A DNA stretch of 64,000 nt. Origin: Pseudoflavitalea sp. G-6-1-2 (lineage in GTDB: Bacteria; Bacteroidota; Bacteroidia; Chitinophagales; Chitinophagaceae). The DNA lies in assembly GCF_012927185.1 (NCBI RefSeq), contig NZ_JABBGB010000001.1, positions 1,984,001 through 2,048,000 of the forward strand. The letters run 5' to 3'. The notes under the pieces are model-generated. The model was not told where the DNA came from and did no database searches. It worked only from the letters and a program-made list of their open reading frames with translations. The translations under genes were made by a program, and so were the position numbers. Positions 47,537 to 57,142 of the stretch are shown here, piece by piece. Within the stretch, counting starts at the first letter, position 1; every line of letters begins with the position of its first letter.

Positions 47537-49216
47537 ATGGCACTCAACAAATATTCGCGCACCATTACTCAGGACGTAACGCAACCCGCGGCACAGGCAA
47601 TGTTATATGGCATCGGATTGACTGATGAAGATCTTGCAAAAGCGCAGGTGGGCATCGTAAGCATGGGCTATGATGGCAATACCTGCAACATGCACCTCAA
47701 CGATCTCGCAAAGATCGTGAAAGGCGGTGTGTGGGATAATCAACTGGTAGGCCTCATCTTCAATACCATCGGCGTGAGCGATGGTATCAGCAACGGAACA
47801 GAAGGCATGCGTTACTCGCTCGTTAGCCGCGACATCATCGCGGATTCCATCGAAGCGGTTTGCGGTGCGCAATATTATGATGGAGTGATCGCCATCCCCG
47901 GTTGCGATAAAAATATGCCCGGATCGATCATTGCAATGGGACGACTGAACCGTCCGGCTATTATGGTGTATGGCGGAACTATCGCTCCCGGCCACTACAA
48001 AGGTCAGGATCTGAACATCGTTTCAGCGTTCGAAGCCTTAGGGCAGAAACTCGCAGGAACCTTGTCTGATGCGGATTTCAAAGGCATCGTTCAGCATTCT
48101 TGTCCGGGTGCAGGCGCCTGCGGCGGCATGTACACAGCCAACACCATGGCATCTGCGATCGAAGCGCTGGGCATGAGCCTTCCTTATTCTTCTTCCAATC
48201 CGGCACTCAGCGAAGAGAAGAAAGCAGAGTGTATCGCAGCAGGAAAAGCTATCCGCAATCTCCTCGAAAAAGACATCAAGCCTTCTGATATCATGACGCG
48301 CAAAGCGTTTGAAAACGCCATCACCGTAATAATGGTGTTGGGTGGAAGCACCAACGCAGTGCTGCACCTCATCGCCATGTCAAAGAGTGTAGGCGTAACC
48401 GTTACACAGGACGATTTCCAGGCCATCAGCAACAGAGTACCTGTACTTGCCGATTTCAAGCCAAGCGGAAAATACCTGATGCAGGATCTTCATCAGCACG
48501 GAGGTGTTCCTTCTGTGATGAAATACCTGCTGCAACAGGGATTGCTGCATGGAGACTGTCTCACTGTAACCGGCAAAACATTGGCGGAGAATCTGTCTGA
48601 AGTGCCGGATCTCGATTTCGATGCGCAGAAGATCATCCTTCCGCTGGAGACGCCGATCAAAGCAACAGGTCACCTGCAGATCCTGTACGGCAACCTTGCA
48701 TCGGGTGGCAGCGTGGCAAAGATCAGCGGAAAAGAAGGCGAGTTCTTCGCAGGACCAGCACGTGTATTCGACGGAGAGTTTGAACTGATTGCCGGCATCA
48801 ACAGCGGTAAGATCAAACACGGAGATGTAGTAGTGATCCGTAATGTAGGTCCGAAGGGAGCACCCGGCATGCCGGAGATGCTGAAACCCACATCAGCACT
48901 GATTGGTGCGGGATTGGGCAAAAGCATCGCACTCATCACCGACGGCAGATTCAGCGGAGGCACACACGGATTTGTAGTAGGCCATATTACGCCGGAAGCA
49001 TATGAAGGCGGACTGATCGCACTGGTACAGGATGATGATCCCATTGAACTGGATGCAGTAAAAAATACCATCACGCTCAAAGTAAGCGACGAAGAGTTGG
49101 CGAAGCGCAAAGCTGCGTGGAAACAACCCGATCTGAAAGTAACCAAAGGAATCTTATTCAAATACGCGAAGAGTGTTAAGAACGCAGCTGAAGGATGTGT
49201 AACTGACGAAGCATAA
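47537..49216 (+). CDS. ilvD: Dihydroxy-acid dehydratase
   Basis: A 559-residue Fe-S dehydratase of the valine/isoleucine pathway. Cluster cysteines are Cys50 (GNTCNMHL), Cys123 (PGCDKNMPG) and Cys195 ([14 protein letters not shown]). This three-cysteine set matches the [2Fe-2S] type in the family. [41 protein letters not shown] are further signatures. It converts 2,3-dihydroxy-isovalerate and -methylvalerate to keto acids. It lies about 100 bases after ilvE with only a short GC hairpin between (47484-47500), and 33 bases before ilvB. Confidence 0.95.
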   Translation: MALNKYSRTITQDVTQPAAQAMLYGIGLTDEDLAKAQVGIVSMGYDGNTCNMHLNDLAKIVKGGVWDNQLVGLIFNTIGVSDGISNGTEGMRYSLVSRDIIADSIEAVCGAQYYDGVIAIPGCDKNMPGSIIAMGRLNRPAIMVYGGTIAPGHYKGQDLNIVSAFEALGQKLAGTLSDADFKGIVQHSCPGAGACGGMYTANTMASAIEALGMSLPYSSSNPALSEEKKAECIAAGKAIRNLLEKDIKPSDIMTRKAFENAITVIMVLGGSTNAVLHLIAMSKSVGVTVTQDDFQAISNRVPVLADFKPSGKYLMQDLHQHGGVPSVMKYLLQQGLLHGDCLTVTGKTLAENLSEVPDLDFDAQKIILPLETPIKATGHLQILYGNLASGGSVAKISGKEGEFFAGPARVFDGEFELIAGINSGKIKHGDVVVIRNVGPKGAPGMPEMLKPTSALIGAGLGKSIALITDGRFSGGTHGFVVGHITPEAYEGGLIALVQDDDPIELDAVKNTITLKVSDEELAKRKAAWKQPDLKVTKGILFKYAKSVKNAAEGCVTDEA

Positions 49217-49249
49217 TCACCTTAACCCTTCCATTCAAAAAAAATAATT

Positions 49250-50995
49250 ATGAGCACAACAACGGCAGCGCCCGCACAGTCTACGGAGGAGAAAAAAGCC
49301 AGCACCACAACAGTGAGTGGTTCGGTGGCTGTGCTGGAAGCGATTCTGGCAGAGGGCGTGAACACCATCTTCGGATATCCGGGTGGAGCCATCATGCCTA
49401 TTTACGATGCACTGTATGATTATCAGGAAACACTGAAACATATTCTCGTTCGTCATGAGCAAGGTGGAATTCACGCTGCACAAGGGTTTGCGAGAACATC
49501 CGGAAATGTGGGTGTGGTGTTTGCCACGAGTGGCCCAGGCGCTACCAATCTGGTGACCGGTCTCGCAGATGCGATGATCGACAGTACTCCGGTTGTTGCA
49601 ATAACCGGTCAGGTGTTTGCTCACCTGCTGGGTACAGATGCTTTTCAGGAAACGGATGTGATCAATATCACCACACCTGTTACCAAATGGAATTATCAGG
49701 TAACGGATGCAACGGAGATCCCTGCCGTGATGGCGAAGGCTTTCTACATTGCGCGTACCGGCCGTCCTGGTCCGGTGCTGATCGATATCACCAAGAATGC
49801 GCAGCTGCAGAAGTTTGAATATGAAGGATACAAAAAATGTGAGCATATCCGCAGCTATCGTCCGAAACCAATCGTGAGAAAAGAATACGTGAAGCAGGCG
49901 GCAGAGCTGATCAATGCAGCAGAGAAGCCGTTCGTGTTGTTTGGTCAGGGTGTGATACTGGGAAAGGCAGAACAGGAGTTTAAGAAGTTCCTCGAAAAGA
50001 GTGGAATCCCTGCAGCCGCTACCATCATGGGTTTGAGCTCACTGCCTACGGATCATCCGCAGCATGTGGGTATGCTGGGCATGCACGGAAACTATGGTCC
50101 GAATGTACTCACCAATGAGTGCGATGTGCTGATCGCCATCGGTATGCGATTCGATGATCGTGTTACGGGAAGGCTCGACAAATATGCGAAGCAGGCGAAA
50201 GTGATTCACCTCGATATTGATCCGGCTGAGATAGACAAGAACGTAAAAGCAGAAGTGCCTGTTTGGGGAGATTGCAAAGAAACATTGCCGATGCTCACCG
50301 AACTGATAGAACCAAAAGTATATCCGCAGTGGTTGCAGAAGTTCCGCGACTTCGAACAGCAGGAGCAGGAACAATGCATTCAGCCTGAATTGCATCCTGC
50401 ATCGGACATTCTCACCATGGGTGAAGTGATCCGTGTGCTCAATGAGCTCACCGGCGGAGATGCAGTGGTGGTAACGGATGTAGGCCAGCATCAGATGGTA
50501 GCCTGCCGTTATGCGAAGTTCACGCAGAGCCGCAGCAATATAACCAGCGGTGGTCTCGGAACTATGGGCTTTGCGCTGCCGGCAGCGATAGGCGCCAAGT
50601 TCGGAGCTCCCGACAGAACAGTGGTTGCAGTGATTGGCGATGGTGGATTTCAAATGACTTTGCAGGAACTGGGCACTATCATGCAGAGCGGAATCGATGT
50701 AAAGATCCTGATTCTGAACAATGAGTTCTTAGGCATGGTACGTCAGTGGCAGCAGCTCTTCCACGACAAACGATATTCTTTCGTTGATATCACCAGTCCG
50801 GATTTTGTAGCGTTGGCGAAAGCTTACTACATCGATGGTCAGCGTATCAGTGAGCGTGCTCAACTGCAGGCTGCACTGAAACAGATGCTCGATCACAAAG
50901 GATCTTATCTGCTCGAAGTGAAGGTAGGCAAGGAGAACAACGTGTTTCCGATGGTGCCGCAGGGATGCAGCGTAGCTGAGATCAGGCTGAAGTAA
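49250..50995 (+). CDS. ilvB: Acetolactate synthase large (catalytic) subunit
   Basis: A 581-residue thiamine-diphosphate enzyme. The catalytic glutamate is in HILVRHEQGGIHAAQGFAR, the FAD/ThDP domains show TSGPGATNLVTGLADAMIDSTPVVAITGQV, and the ThDP motif is GDGGFQMTLQELGTIMQSG followed by LILNNEFLGMVRQWQ. It condenses pyruvate with pyruvate or 2-ketobutyrate in the common valine/isoleucine step. The first 20 residues are an Ala/Thr-rich extension. The regulatory subunit gene ilvN follows 18 bases downstream. Confidence 0.95.
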   Translation: MSTTTAAPAQSTEEKKASTTTVSGSVAVLEAILAEGVNTIFGYPGGAIMPIYDALYDYQETLKHILVRHEQGGIHAAQGFARTSGNVGVVFATSGPGATNLVTGLADAMIDSTPVVAITGQVFAHLLGTDAFQETDVINITTPVTKWNYQVTDATEIPAVMAKAFYIARTGRPGPVLIDITKNAQLQKFEYEGYKKCEHIRSYRPKPIVRKEYVKQAAELINAAEKPFVLFGQGVILGKAEQEFKKFLEKSGIPAAATIMGLSSLPTDHPQHVGMLGMHGNYGPNVLTNECDVLIAIGMRFDDRVTGRLDKYAKQAKVIHLDIDPAEIDKNVKAEVPVWGDCKETLPMLTELIEPKVYPQWLQKFRDFEQQEQEQCIQPELHPASDILTMGEVIRVLNELTGGDAVVVTDVGQHQMVACRYAKFTQSRSNITSGGLGTMGFALPAAIGAKFGAPDRTVVAVIGDGGFQMTLQELGTIMQSGIDVKILILNNEFLGMVRQWQQLFHDKRYSFVDITSPDFVALAKAYYIDGQRISERAQLQAALKQMLDHKGSYLLEVKVGKENNVFPMVPQGCSVAEIRLK

Positions 50996-51013
50996 AAGCG
51001 ATATCGATCGCAA

Positions 51014-51628
51014 GTGTCAACTCAAAAAATCAACCAAATGTCAAAGCAGGAATTTACAGTAACAGTATACACCGAAAACCAGATAGGGTTGCTCAACCGC
51101 ATCGCCATCATGTTTTCGCGCAGAAAAATAAATGTGGAGAGCCTGAACACTTCACCGAGTGAAGTGGATGGCATCCATCGCTTCACCATCGTGATCAACG
51201 AAGTGGAAGACGTGGTGAAGAAACTGGTTCGCCAGATAGAGAAGCAGGTTGAAGTGCTGCGTGCTTACTACAACACAGGCGAGGAGATCGTTTGGCAGGA
51301 ACTGGCGATGTACAAGGTTCCTACGGATGAGATCGCTGAAAAAGTAAAAGTAGAAAGGCTGCTCCGCGAATACGGCGCACGCGCTGTAGTGATCCGTAAA
51401 GACTATACCATATTCGAAACAACGGGTCATCGCGAAGAGACCGATAAGCTTATCAGTGTGCTGGAGCCATACGGACTGATCGAATTCGTTCGCAGTGCAC
51501 GTGTGGCTATCATCAAGGCCAGTGCAGGCTTCCACGAAAAACTGAAGGAGTTCGAAGAGAATATCCCTTCGGAAGAAGTGATCGAAAATGAATTCCTGAA
51601 CAGAAAGGACGAAGTGTTCAGCATGTAA
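51014..51628 (+). CDS. ilvN: Acetolactate synthase small (regulatory) subunit
   Basis: A 204-residue protein from a GTG at 51014, or 196 residues from the ATG at 51038 (MSKQEFTVTVYTENQIG), which starts directly at the ACT domain and is also good. Residues about 9-85 form the ACT domain (GLLNRIAIMFSRRKINVESLNTSPSEVDGIHRFTIVI) that binds valine for feedback inhibition; a second, ACT-like domain occupies about 95-175 (LREYGARAVVIRKDYTIFETTGH). It binds the IlvB protein. Thus the pathway combines enzyme feedback here with the attenuator upstream. Confidence 0.93.
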   Translation: MSTQKINQMSKQEFTVTVYTENQIGLLNRIAIMFSRRKINVESLNTSPSEVDGIHRFTIVINEVEDVVKKLVRQIEKQVEVLRAYYNTGEEIVWQELAMYKVPTDEIAEKVKVERLLREYGARAVVIRKDYTIFETTGHREETDKLISVLEPYGLIEFVRSARVAIIKASAGFHEKLKEFEENIPSEEVIENEFLNRKDEVFSM

Positions 51629-51675
51629 TCAATAAATACAACCAAACTTTTTTACAACCATAAACAATTACGACA

Positions 51676-52752
51676 ATGGCAAAACTCAATTTCGGCGGTG
51701 TTGAAGAAAATGTAGTAACCCGCGAAGAATTTCCACTGGCCAAAGCACAGGCAATATTAAAGGATGAAGTAGTAGCTGTGATCGGTTACGGTGTGCAAGG
51801 TCCTGGCCAGGCGCTCAATCAGAAAGACAATGGCGTTAACGTGATAGTTGGTCAGCGCAAAAATTCTAAAAGCTGGGATAAAGCCGTTCGTGATGGATTT
51901 GTTCCTGGTGAAAGCCTTTTCGATATCGAAGAAGCGCTGGAGCGCGGAACCATCATCTGCTACCTGTTGAGCGATGCTGCACAGATTCAGCTGTGGCCAA
52001 CAGTGAAGAAACATCTTACAGCCGGCAAAGCCCTGTATTTCTCTCATGGCTTCGGCATCACATACAACGATCAGACAGGCATTGTTCCTCCTGCTGATGT
52101 AGACGTATTCCTCGTTGCACCAAAAGGTTCAGGTACATCACTCCGCAGAATGTTTTTGCAGGGCCGTGGTCTGAACAGTTCTTATGCAATTTTCCAGGAT
52201 GCAACAGGTCGTGCATTTGAAAGAGTAGCGGCGCTCGGTATCGCTATCGGCAGCGGCTACCTCTTCGAAACAGATTTCAGAAAAGAAGTGTATTCCGATC
52301 TCAGCGGAGAGCGCGGAACACTGATGGGAGCTATTCAGGGCATCTTTGCAGCTCAGTACGAAGTGCTGCGCAAAAAAGGACACTCACCTTCCGAAGCATT
52401 CAACGAAACCGTTGAAGAGCTTACACAATCACTGATGCCACTGGTAGCAGAGAATGGAATGGACTGGATGTATGCCAACTGTTCAACAACAGCACAGCGT
52501 GGTGCACTCGACTGGTGGAAGAAGTTCCGCGATGCTACACTGCCTGTATTCACCGAACTGTATGAGAGCGTAGCTGCAGGAAAAGAAGCTGCACGTTCTA
52601 TCGCATCTAACAGCCAGGTAGATTACCGTGAGAAGCTGGAAGCAGAACTGAAAGAACTGCGCGACAGCGAGCTCTGGCAGGCAGGTAAGACTGTACGCAG
52701 TCTGCGTCCTGAAAATCAGGCGGTACAGCCAGCGAAAGCAACAGCTAACTAA
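51676..52752 (+). CDS. ilvC: Ketol-acid reductoisomerase
   Basis: A 358-residue class-I NADPH enzyme. The Rossmann loop is VIGYGVQGPGQALN, with GQRKNSKSW as the NADPH phosphate-binding part. The metal-binding helices include TDFRKEVYSDLSGERGTLMGAIQGIFAAQYEVL and FNETVEELTQSLMPLVAENGMDWMYANCSTTAQRGALDW. It isomerises and reduces acetolactate and acetohydroxybutyrate. The glycine-rich loop has VQGPGQ where SQGHAH is commoner. It lies 47 bases after ilvN. Confidence 0.95.
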   Translation: MAKLNFGGVEENVVTREEFPLAKAQAILKDEVVAVIGYGVQGPGQALNQKDNGVNVIVGQRKNSKSWDKAVRDGFVPGESLFDIEEALERGTIICYLLSDAAQIQLWPTVKKHLTAGKALYFSHGFGITYNDQTGIVPPADVDVFLVAPKGSGTSLRRMFLQGRGLNSSYAIFQDATGRAFERVAALGIAIGSGYLFETDFRKEVYSDLSGERGTLMGAIQGIFAAQYEVLRKKGHSPSEAFNETVEELTQSLMPLVAENGMDWMYANCSTTAQRGALDWWKKFRDATLPVFTELYESVAAGKEAARSIASNSQVDYREKLEAELKELRDSELWQAGKTVRSLRPENQAVQPAKATAN

Positions 52753-52990
52753 TAATTTTTTGCAAGGGTTATGCGGCGGCTGCCTGTGCGCAGTCTGCGG
52801 AATTGGGAAAGCTTCAGATCTCAGTACTGCTGTGCTGTTCACGGCAGACCTCCGCAACGCCACTGCAAAAAAGACTACAGGTAAGATGGATTACCGGAAG
52901 CTCCGGCCTGTTGATTAAATAACAACCTTCTGATCCGTAGTCAGATGCTCTTTTAAAAAAGGCGTGCAGGCGCCCATCCTGCAAAAACAA

Positions 52991-54247
52991 ATGAACACAT
53001 CCACAAATCTGAGCACCAACCTTGAATTTCACAAAGCTGCCATGCGGCTTAGAAAGGTGGTGAACAGAACACCTCTTCAGTACTCGCATACGCTAAGCCG
53101 AAAGTACGAAGCTGAGATTTACCTGAAGCGCGAAGACCTTCAGGTAGTACGCAGCTACAAACTCCGCGGCGCTTACAATATGATGAGCAGCCTGCCACCT
53201 GAAGAACTGGCCAAAGGCGTGGTATGCGCCAGTGCCGGCAATCACGCGCAGGGCTTTGCTTTCAGCTGCAAGAAGTTGAATGTAAAAGGAGTAGTGTTCA
53301 TGCCCATTATCACTCCCAATCAAAAGGTGAAGCAAACCAAAATGTTCGGGGAAGATTTTATCGAGATACGCCTTGTGGGCGATACTTTCGACGACTGCGC
53401 AGCCGCAGCCCGTTCATACACGGTTGAACACAATATGACCTTCATCCCTCCATTCGATGATCTCCGCATCATTGAAGGTCAGGGTACGGTAGCGCTCGAA
53501 ATTCTCGAAGATCAGAGCGAGATCGATTACCTGTTTGTGCCTGTTGGCGGCGGCGGACTCGCCTCCGGCGTAGGCAGTTACTTCAGAACTTATTCCCCCA
53601 AAACATCAATAGTAGGCGTAGAGCCGGAAGGGGCTCCTTCCATGAAACGCGCACTGGAAGCCGGTGAGCCCGTAACGCTCGACAATATCGAGCGGTTCGT
53701 GGATGGCGCAGCCGTGAAGCGTGTAGGCGATCTTACCTTCGCTATCTGCAAAGAAGTGCTCAACGAAATGCACCTGGTGCCCGAGGGAAAAGTATGCTCT
53801 ACCATCCTTAAGCTGTACAACGAAGATGCGATCGTAGTGGAACCTGCCGGCGCACTTACCATTGCAGCCCTCGACGATTTTGCTGCACAGATCAAAGGCA
53901 AAACGGTGGTATGTGTGGTGAGCGGAAGCAATAACGATATCGACCGCATGCAGGAGATCAAAGAACGCAGCCTTCAGTACGAAGGACTGAAACATTATTT
54001 CCTGGTTCGGTTTGCCCAGCGCCCCGGAGCCCTGAAAGAATTTGTGAACCATGTGCTCGGTCCTGAAGATGATATTACAAGGTTTGAGTATATGCAAAAG
54101 CATAACAAAGAAACCGGTCCGGCATTGGTGGGCATCGAACTGAAACGCGCCGAAGACTACAATGCGCTGCTGAAGAACATGCAGCAGTACCAGATCAATT
54201 ATACGGAACTGAACAAGAATGATAACCTCTACGGATACTTAGTGTAA
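52991..54247 (+). CDS. ilvA: Threonine dehydratase (biosynthetic)
   Basis: A 418-residue PLP enzyme from the ATG at 52991 (MNTSTNLSTNLEFHKAAMRL); an in-frame GTG at 52964 gives an unlikely lead. The PLP lysine is Lys57 (VVRSYKLRGAYN), SAGNHAQGFAF is the substrate loop, and VGGGGLASGVGSYF is the phosphate loop. The C-terminal part (about 330-418; FLVRFAQRPGALKEFVNHVLGPEDDITRFEY) is a single ACT-like regulatory domain that in the family binds isoleucine. It supplies 2-ketobutyrate for isoleucine. It is the last gene of the ilv operon, after a 238-base spacer with no ORF or terminator I could recognise. Confidence 0.94.
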   Translation: MNTSTNLSTNLEFHKAAMRLRKVVNRTPLQYSHTLSRKYEAEIYLKREDLQVVRSYKLRGAYNMMSSLPPEELAKGVVCASAGNHAQGFAFSCKKLNVKGVVFMPIITPNQKVKQTKMFGEDFIEIRLVGDTFDDCAAAARSYTVEHNMTFIPPFDDLRIIEGQGTVALEILEDQSEIDYLFVPVGGGGLASGVGSYFRTYSPKTSIVGVEPEGAPSMKRALEAGEPVTLDNIERFVDGAAVKRVGDLTFAICKEVLNEMHLVPEGKVCSTILKLYNEDAIVVEPAGALTIAALDDFAAQIKGKTVVCVVSGSNNDIDRMQEIKERSLQYEGLKHYFLVRFAQRPGALKEFVNHVLGPEDDITRFEYMQKHNKETGPALVGIELKRAEDYNALLKNMQQYQINYTELNKNDNLYGYLV

Positions 54248-54333
54248 CAAAGTAGGGTGTGCATAATATTAAGTGTGCTATCCACACAATAAAAAAATAT
54301 CCGGGCAAGTTATGTTTCACGGATATTCATGTA

Positions 54334-54341
54334 TATATTTG
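54334..54341 (+). promoter_or_regulatory. -7 promoter box of the SAM riboswitch RNA
   Basis: TATATTTG matches TAnnTTTG, 20 bases before the aptamer P1 helix. Just upstream is an inverted repeat, AATATCCG (54296-54303) and CGGATATT (54320-54327), overlapping the -33 area and possibly an operator. Confidence 0.5.
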
Positions 54342-54360
54342 CCCAGTTCTAAGAGGAATA

Positions 54361-54499
54361 ACTTATCAAGAAAGGCAGAGGGAAACGGGCCCGATGACGC
54401 CTTGACAACCTTCTATCTTATGAACAGGCTGGCTGTACCCTGCCTGTAAGCGAGATAGAAAAGGTGCCAATTCCTGCCCCAGATGGGGGAGAGATAAGT
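54361..54499 (+). ncRNA. SAM-I (S-box) riboswitch aptamer
   Basis: All landmarks are present: P1 ACTTATC (54361) with GATAAGT (54493-54499); the AGAGGGAAACGGGCCCGATGA core with kink-turn; GACAACC; a P3 helix TTCTATCT/AGATAGAA with an inserted ACAGGC/GCCTGT hairpin; the conserved GGTGCCAATTCC; and P4 TGCCCC-AGAT-GGGG followed by GAGATAAG. It binds S-adenosylmethionine. Unusually, no methionine or sulfur gene lies downstream. Confidence 0.95.
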
Positions 54500-54550
54500 C
54501 AGAGTATAGCTTAAGATTGTAAAATGCCATAGGGCATTCTTATATAATTG

Positions 54551-54583
54551 AAGCTCACCTGACGCAATCGGGTGAGCTTTTTT
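54551..54583 (+). terminator. Riboswitch expression-platform terminator
   Basis: AAGCTCACC and GGTGAGCTT pair around an 11-base loop, followed by T. It lies about 50 bases after the aptamer and would end the RNA when SAM is bound. Confidence 0.88.
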
Positions 54584-54665
54584 GTTGCACTGAACTGAAT
54601 CAGTGGTGGTGCACAAAGCATGATTGTTTAATAGTAGATTTTCTCATGTGACCGTTTGGTCTAAC

Positions 54666-54698
54666 CAGGGATTGTTTTCACTTTCCCTGCTTTTTTTT
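54666..54698 (+). terminator. Second terminator downstream of the riboswitch
   Basis: CAGGGA and TCCCTG pair around 12 bases, followed by C and eight T. It lies 83 bases past the first terminator and 107 before the RteC-like gene. Confidence 0.6.
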
Positions 54699-54804
54699 CA
54701 CATCGATTCTACCGGTTGATGGTATTACGCTTTGGTCAGGGTAATACTTGTTTTGAATAGGCGGAACATCTGGCAATTGCACATTGCTTTTAATTGTCTG
54801 AGCT

Positions 54805-55398
54805 ATGAAAGAACAATATCGCCAACTGTTTGATAAGATGCTGGTTGAAATGGAAGATTGCGGAAAGCGCATGGGTTCCGAGAAGGAGCAGATCGAATGC
54901 TGCTTTCAAACCTGTGAGCGTAACTGGAATGATCTGCAGCAATTGCTGGATTACAGGTTATTCAAGGATCTTCACGATGAGATCTGGTTCTTCAAAACTG
55001 TGAAGCCTGCCTTTACCGGCATGCTCGAATATTTTGCACTCGTGTATAAGGCTGCGCTGTTTCATCCCGATTCGGGCAGCAATATTGCAGAGGTGCGCAA
55101 CTTCTGGCATAAGGAGCTGCACCATGCAGAAAAGTTCCTGCTCGAAAACGAACAATACTATCAGTACTACAAAACCGGCAGAACTGAGATGGACGAAGTA
55201 TACTTCGCCAGGGCCGGCAACAACGATCCCTCCAATTCACCCGTATACCGGAGCCATTATTCCGGGGTGAGTTTCCGCCACCATACTTCGCACGACGGAT
55301 TATTTGCCGCCATTCAGGCGCGCGATAAATATCTTCGTTATGTGCTGGAAAAAATTGAAACCGTTGAGATTCAAACGGTTTTAAAAATAACAGGATAA
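54805..55398 (+). CDS. RteC-domain protein
   Basis: A 197-residue soluble protein. HDEIWFFKTVKPAFTGMLEYFALVYKAALF, LHHAEKFLLENEQYYQYYKTGRTEMDEVYFARAG and FRHHTSHDGLFAAIQARDKYLRYVLEKIE match the RteC family as I recall it (the regulator of excision in tetracycline-inducible conjugative transposons of Bacteroides). Chromosomal RteC homologues unlinked to any mobile element are common in this phylum and of unknown role. No transfer or integrase gene is seen here. It is the first gene after the orphan SAM riboswitch, separated by two terminators. Confidence 0.82.
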   Translation: MKEQYRQLFDKMLVEMEDCGKRMGSEKEQIECCFQTCERNWNDLQQLLDYRLFKDLHDEIWFFKTVKPAFTGMLEYFALVYKAALFHPDSGSNIAEVRNFWHKELHHAEKFLLENEQYYQYYKTGRTEMDEVYFARAGNNDPSNSPVYRSHYSGVSFRHHTSHDGLFAAIQARDKYLRYVLEKIETVEIQTVLKITG

Positions 55399-55513
55399 TT
55401 TTCTTTCAAACTTTATTTTAGCCATAGGGGTAAGGCATTTCCCGGTTGTCATATAAAACAAAAGGCAATTGGGCGAAGCAGCTATATTTGGAGGCAGAAC
55501 ACAACATCTACGA

Positions 55514-56074
55514 ATGGCCACATCGGAAGCGGGAACCACGCATCTGCTGGGAACAGCATTTGAAAAGGTTTTTAAAAGTCATTTTAAAAGCCTTCATTCT
55601 TATGCCTACACCATTGTGAAAGATGATGCACTCGCCGAAGAAATGGTTCAGAACGTCTTCTGCAAGATCTGGGAAAGAAAGGGGCAGCTGGCAATTGAAA
55701 CATCCCTCACAGCTTATCTGTACAGGGCGGTTTACAATGAAAGCCTCAACTACATCAAACACCAGAAAGTGCGGATGGCCTATCAGGCCCACGCCACTTA
55801 CCAGATGAGCCATCAAACAGATTCAGCCTCCAAAAAAGTATTACTGGGCGACCTCGAACAACAGCTGCGGAAAGCGATGAGCGAACTGCCGGAGCAGTGC
55901 CGTACCATTTTCCAGATGAGCCGCTTTGAAGAATTGAAGTACCAGGAGATTGCCGATCGGCTGGGCATCTCCCCAAAAACCGTAGAAAATCAAATGGGTA
56001 AGGCCCTGAAATTGCTGAGAAGCAAACTGGTTGATTTCTTACCCCTGTTACTGATAATCCTCACAAACCTCTAA
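55514..56074 (+). CDS. ECF RNA polymerase sigma factor
   Basis: A 186-residue ECF sigma factor from the ATG at 55514; an in-frame TTG at 55469 is less likely. Region 2 (about 12-80) has FEKVFKSHFKSLHSYAYTIVKDDALAEEMVQNVFCKIWE and region 4 (about 120-175) has LPEQCRTIFQMSRFEELKYQEIADRLGISPKTVENQMGKALKLL. The final segment VDFLPLLLIILTNL is hydrophobic, as in several Bacteroidota ECF sigmas. It starts a sigma-FecR-surface protein triad; the FecR gene begins 32 bases after its stop. Confidence 0.93.
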   Translation: MATSEAGTTHLLGTAFEKVFKSHFKSLHSYAYTIVKDDALAEEMVQNVFCKIWERKGQLAIETSLTAYLYRAVYNESLNYIKHQKVRMAYQAHATYQMSHQTDSASKKVLLGDLEQQLRKAMSELPEQCRTIFQMSRFEELKYQEIADRLGISPKTVENQMGKALKLLRSKLVDFLPLLLIILTNL

Positions 56075-56106
56075 AAAGAAACTGATTGAACGCCGGATTG
56101 TACAAT

Positions 56107-57123
56107 ATGAGTGATGACCTGCTGGTGAAATACCTGCTGGGCGAGGCGTCTGCCAGTGAGAGGAAGGAGGTGGAGACCTGGATAAGCGCAGACACCGATC
56201 ATTACCGCTACTACGAGAACTTCAAATTCATCTGGGACGAAAGCCAGCAACTCGCTGCCCGGAGTACCGTAAATGAAAATGATGCGTGGAAGCGGTTTCA
56301 GCAACGTATCGCAGAAGCTGAGTCGGATGCTGACGCAGACGATGAGCATGGGAGCCCGGTAATGACCGTGGTTAAGCCCGAGCGCATCAGGTGGTACGAA
56401 ACCCGCGTTGCTGCCAGCATCATCATGCTGCTGGGCGTTGCTGGCCTGTTATTCTACATTCTTGTTCCTTTTAAAAGCAATCACTCCGGCAATGCTGTTG
56501 TTGTAGCCACTACCACTGCATCTAAAGCCGAAACACTTTCCGATGGTTCAATAGTTACACTCAATAAGAATTCTGCAATCAGTTTCGAGAAAGGGTTTAC
56601 AGACGATAAACGGGTTGTTTCTCTCAAGGGAGAAGCCTTCTTCCAGATTCAGCCGGATAAATCCAAACCATTTATCGTTACAGTGAACGATGTAACCATC
56701 ACTGTTCTCGGAACATCCTTCAATGTAAAAAGCATCAATGGCAAAACTGAAGTGATCGTTGAGTCCGGCATGGTGAAAGTAGATCGCGCCAATCAGTCTG
56801 TGCAGTTGAAGCAGAAAGAAAAACTGGAGATAGAAAAGAAAGACAGTGTACTGGAGAAAGTCCCGGTTACCGATCAGTTGTATAAATTCTACCGTACCCG
56901 CGAATTCGTTTGCGATGCTACTCCGCTCTGGAAACTGGTCGATGCCATCAACAGCGCTTACGGAGTGAACATTGTTTTAGAAAAACCATCTCTGAAGAAC
57001 GCTACTATATCGGGAGAGTACTACGATCTGCCACTCGATGATCTGTTGGATCTGATTGTAAATACTTACAACGAAGAAAATATAGTGATAGAAAGAAAGG
57101 ACTCGCTCATTATCCTGAAATAG
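56107..57123 (+). CDS. FecR-family anti-sigma factor
   Basis: A 338-residue protein from the ATG at 56107 (MSDDLLVKYLLGEASASERKEVETW); an in-frame TTG at 56086 adds seven residues. The cytoplasmic part (1-90) includes an acidic patch (AEAESDADADDEHG). One membrane helix is at about 98-117 (VAASIIMLLGVAGLLFYILV). The periplasmic FecR domain (DGSIVTLNKNSAISFEKGF, GEAFFQIQPDKSKPFIV, VTVLGTSFNV-like segment) and a C-terminal DUF4974 domain (PLWKLVDAINSAYGVNIVLEK, ISGEYYDLPLDDLLDLIVNTY) complete it. It would hold the upstream sigma and receive the signal of the STN domain in the next gene, 19 bases downstream. Confidence 0.92.
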   Translation: MSDDLLVKYLLGEASASERKEVETWISADTDHYRYYENFKFIWDESQQLAARSTVNENDAWKRFQQRIAEAESDADADDEHGSPVMTVVKPERIRWYETRVAASIIMLLGVAGLLFYILVPFKSNHSGNAVVVATTTASKAETLSDGSIVTLNKNSAISFEKGFTDDKRVVSLKGEAFFQIQPDKSKPFIVTVNDVTITVLGTSFNVKSINGKTEVIVESGMVKVDRANQSVQLKQKEKLEIEKKDSVLEKVPVTDQLYKFYRTREFVCDATPLWKLVDAINSAYGVNIVLEKPSLKNATISGEYYDLPLDDLLDLIVNTYNEENIVIERKDSLIILK

Positions 57124-57142
57124 GCATTAGTACAGACGCAGC

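Noticed and set aside
54805-55398. RteC as a sign of a conjugative transposon
   Set aside because: No integrase, excisionase, mobilisation or transfer genes are nearby; chromosomal RteC homologues are common.
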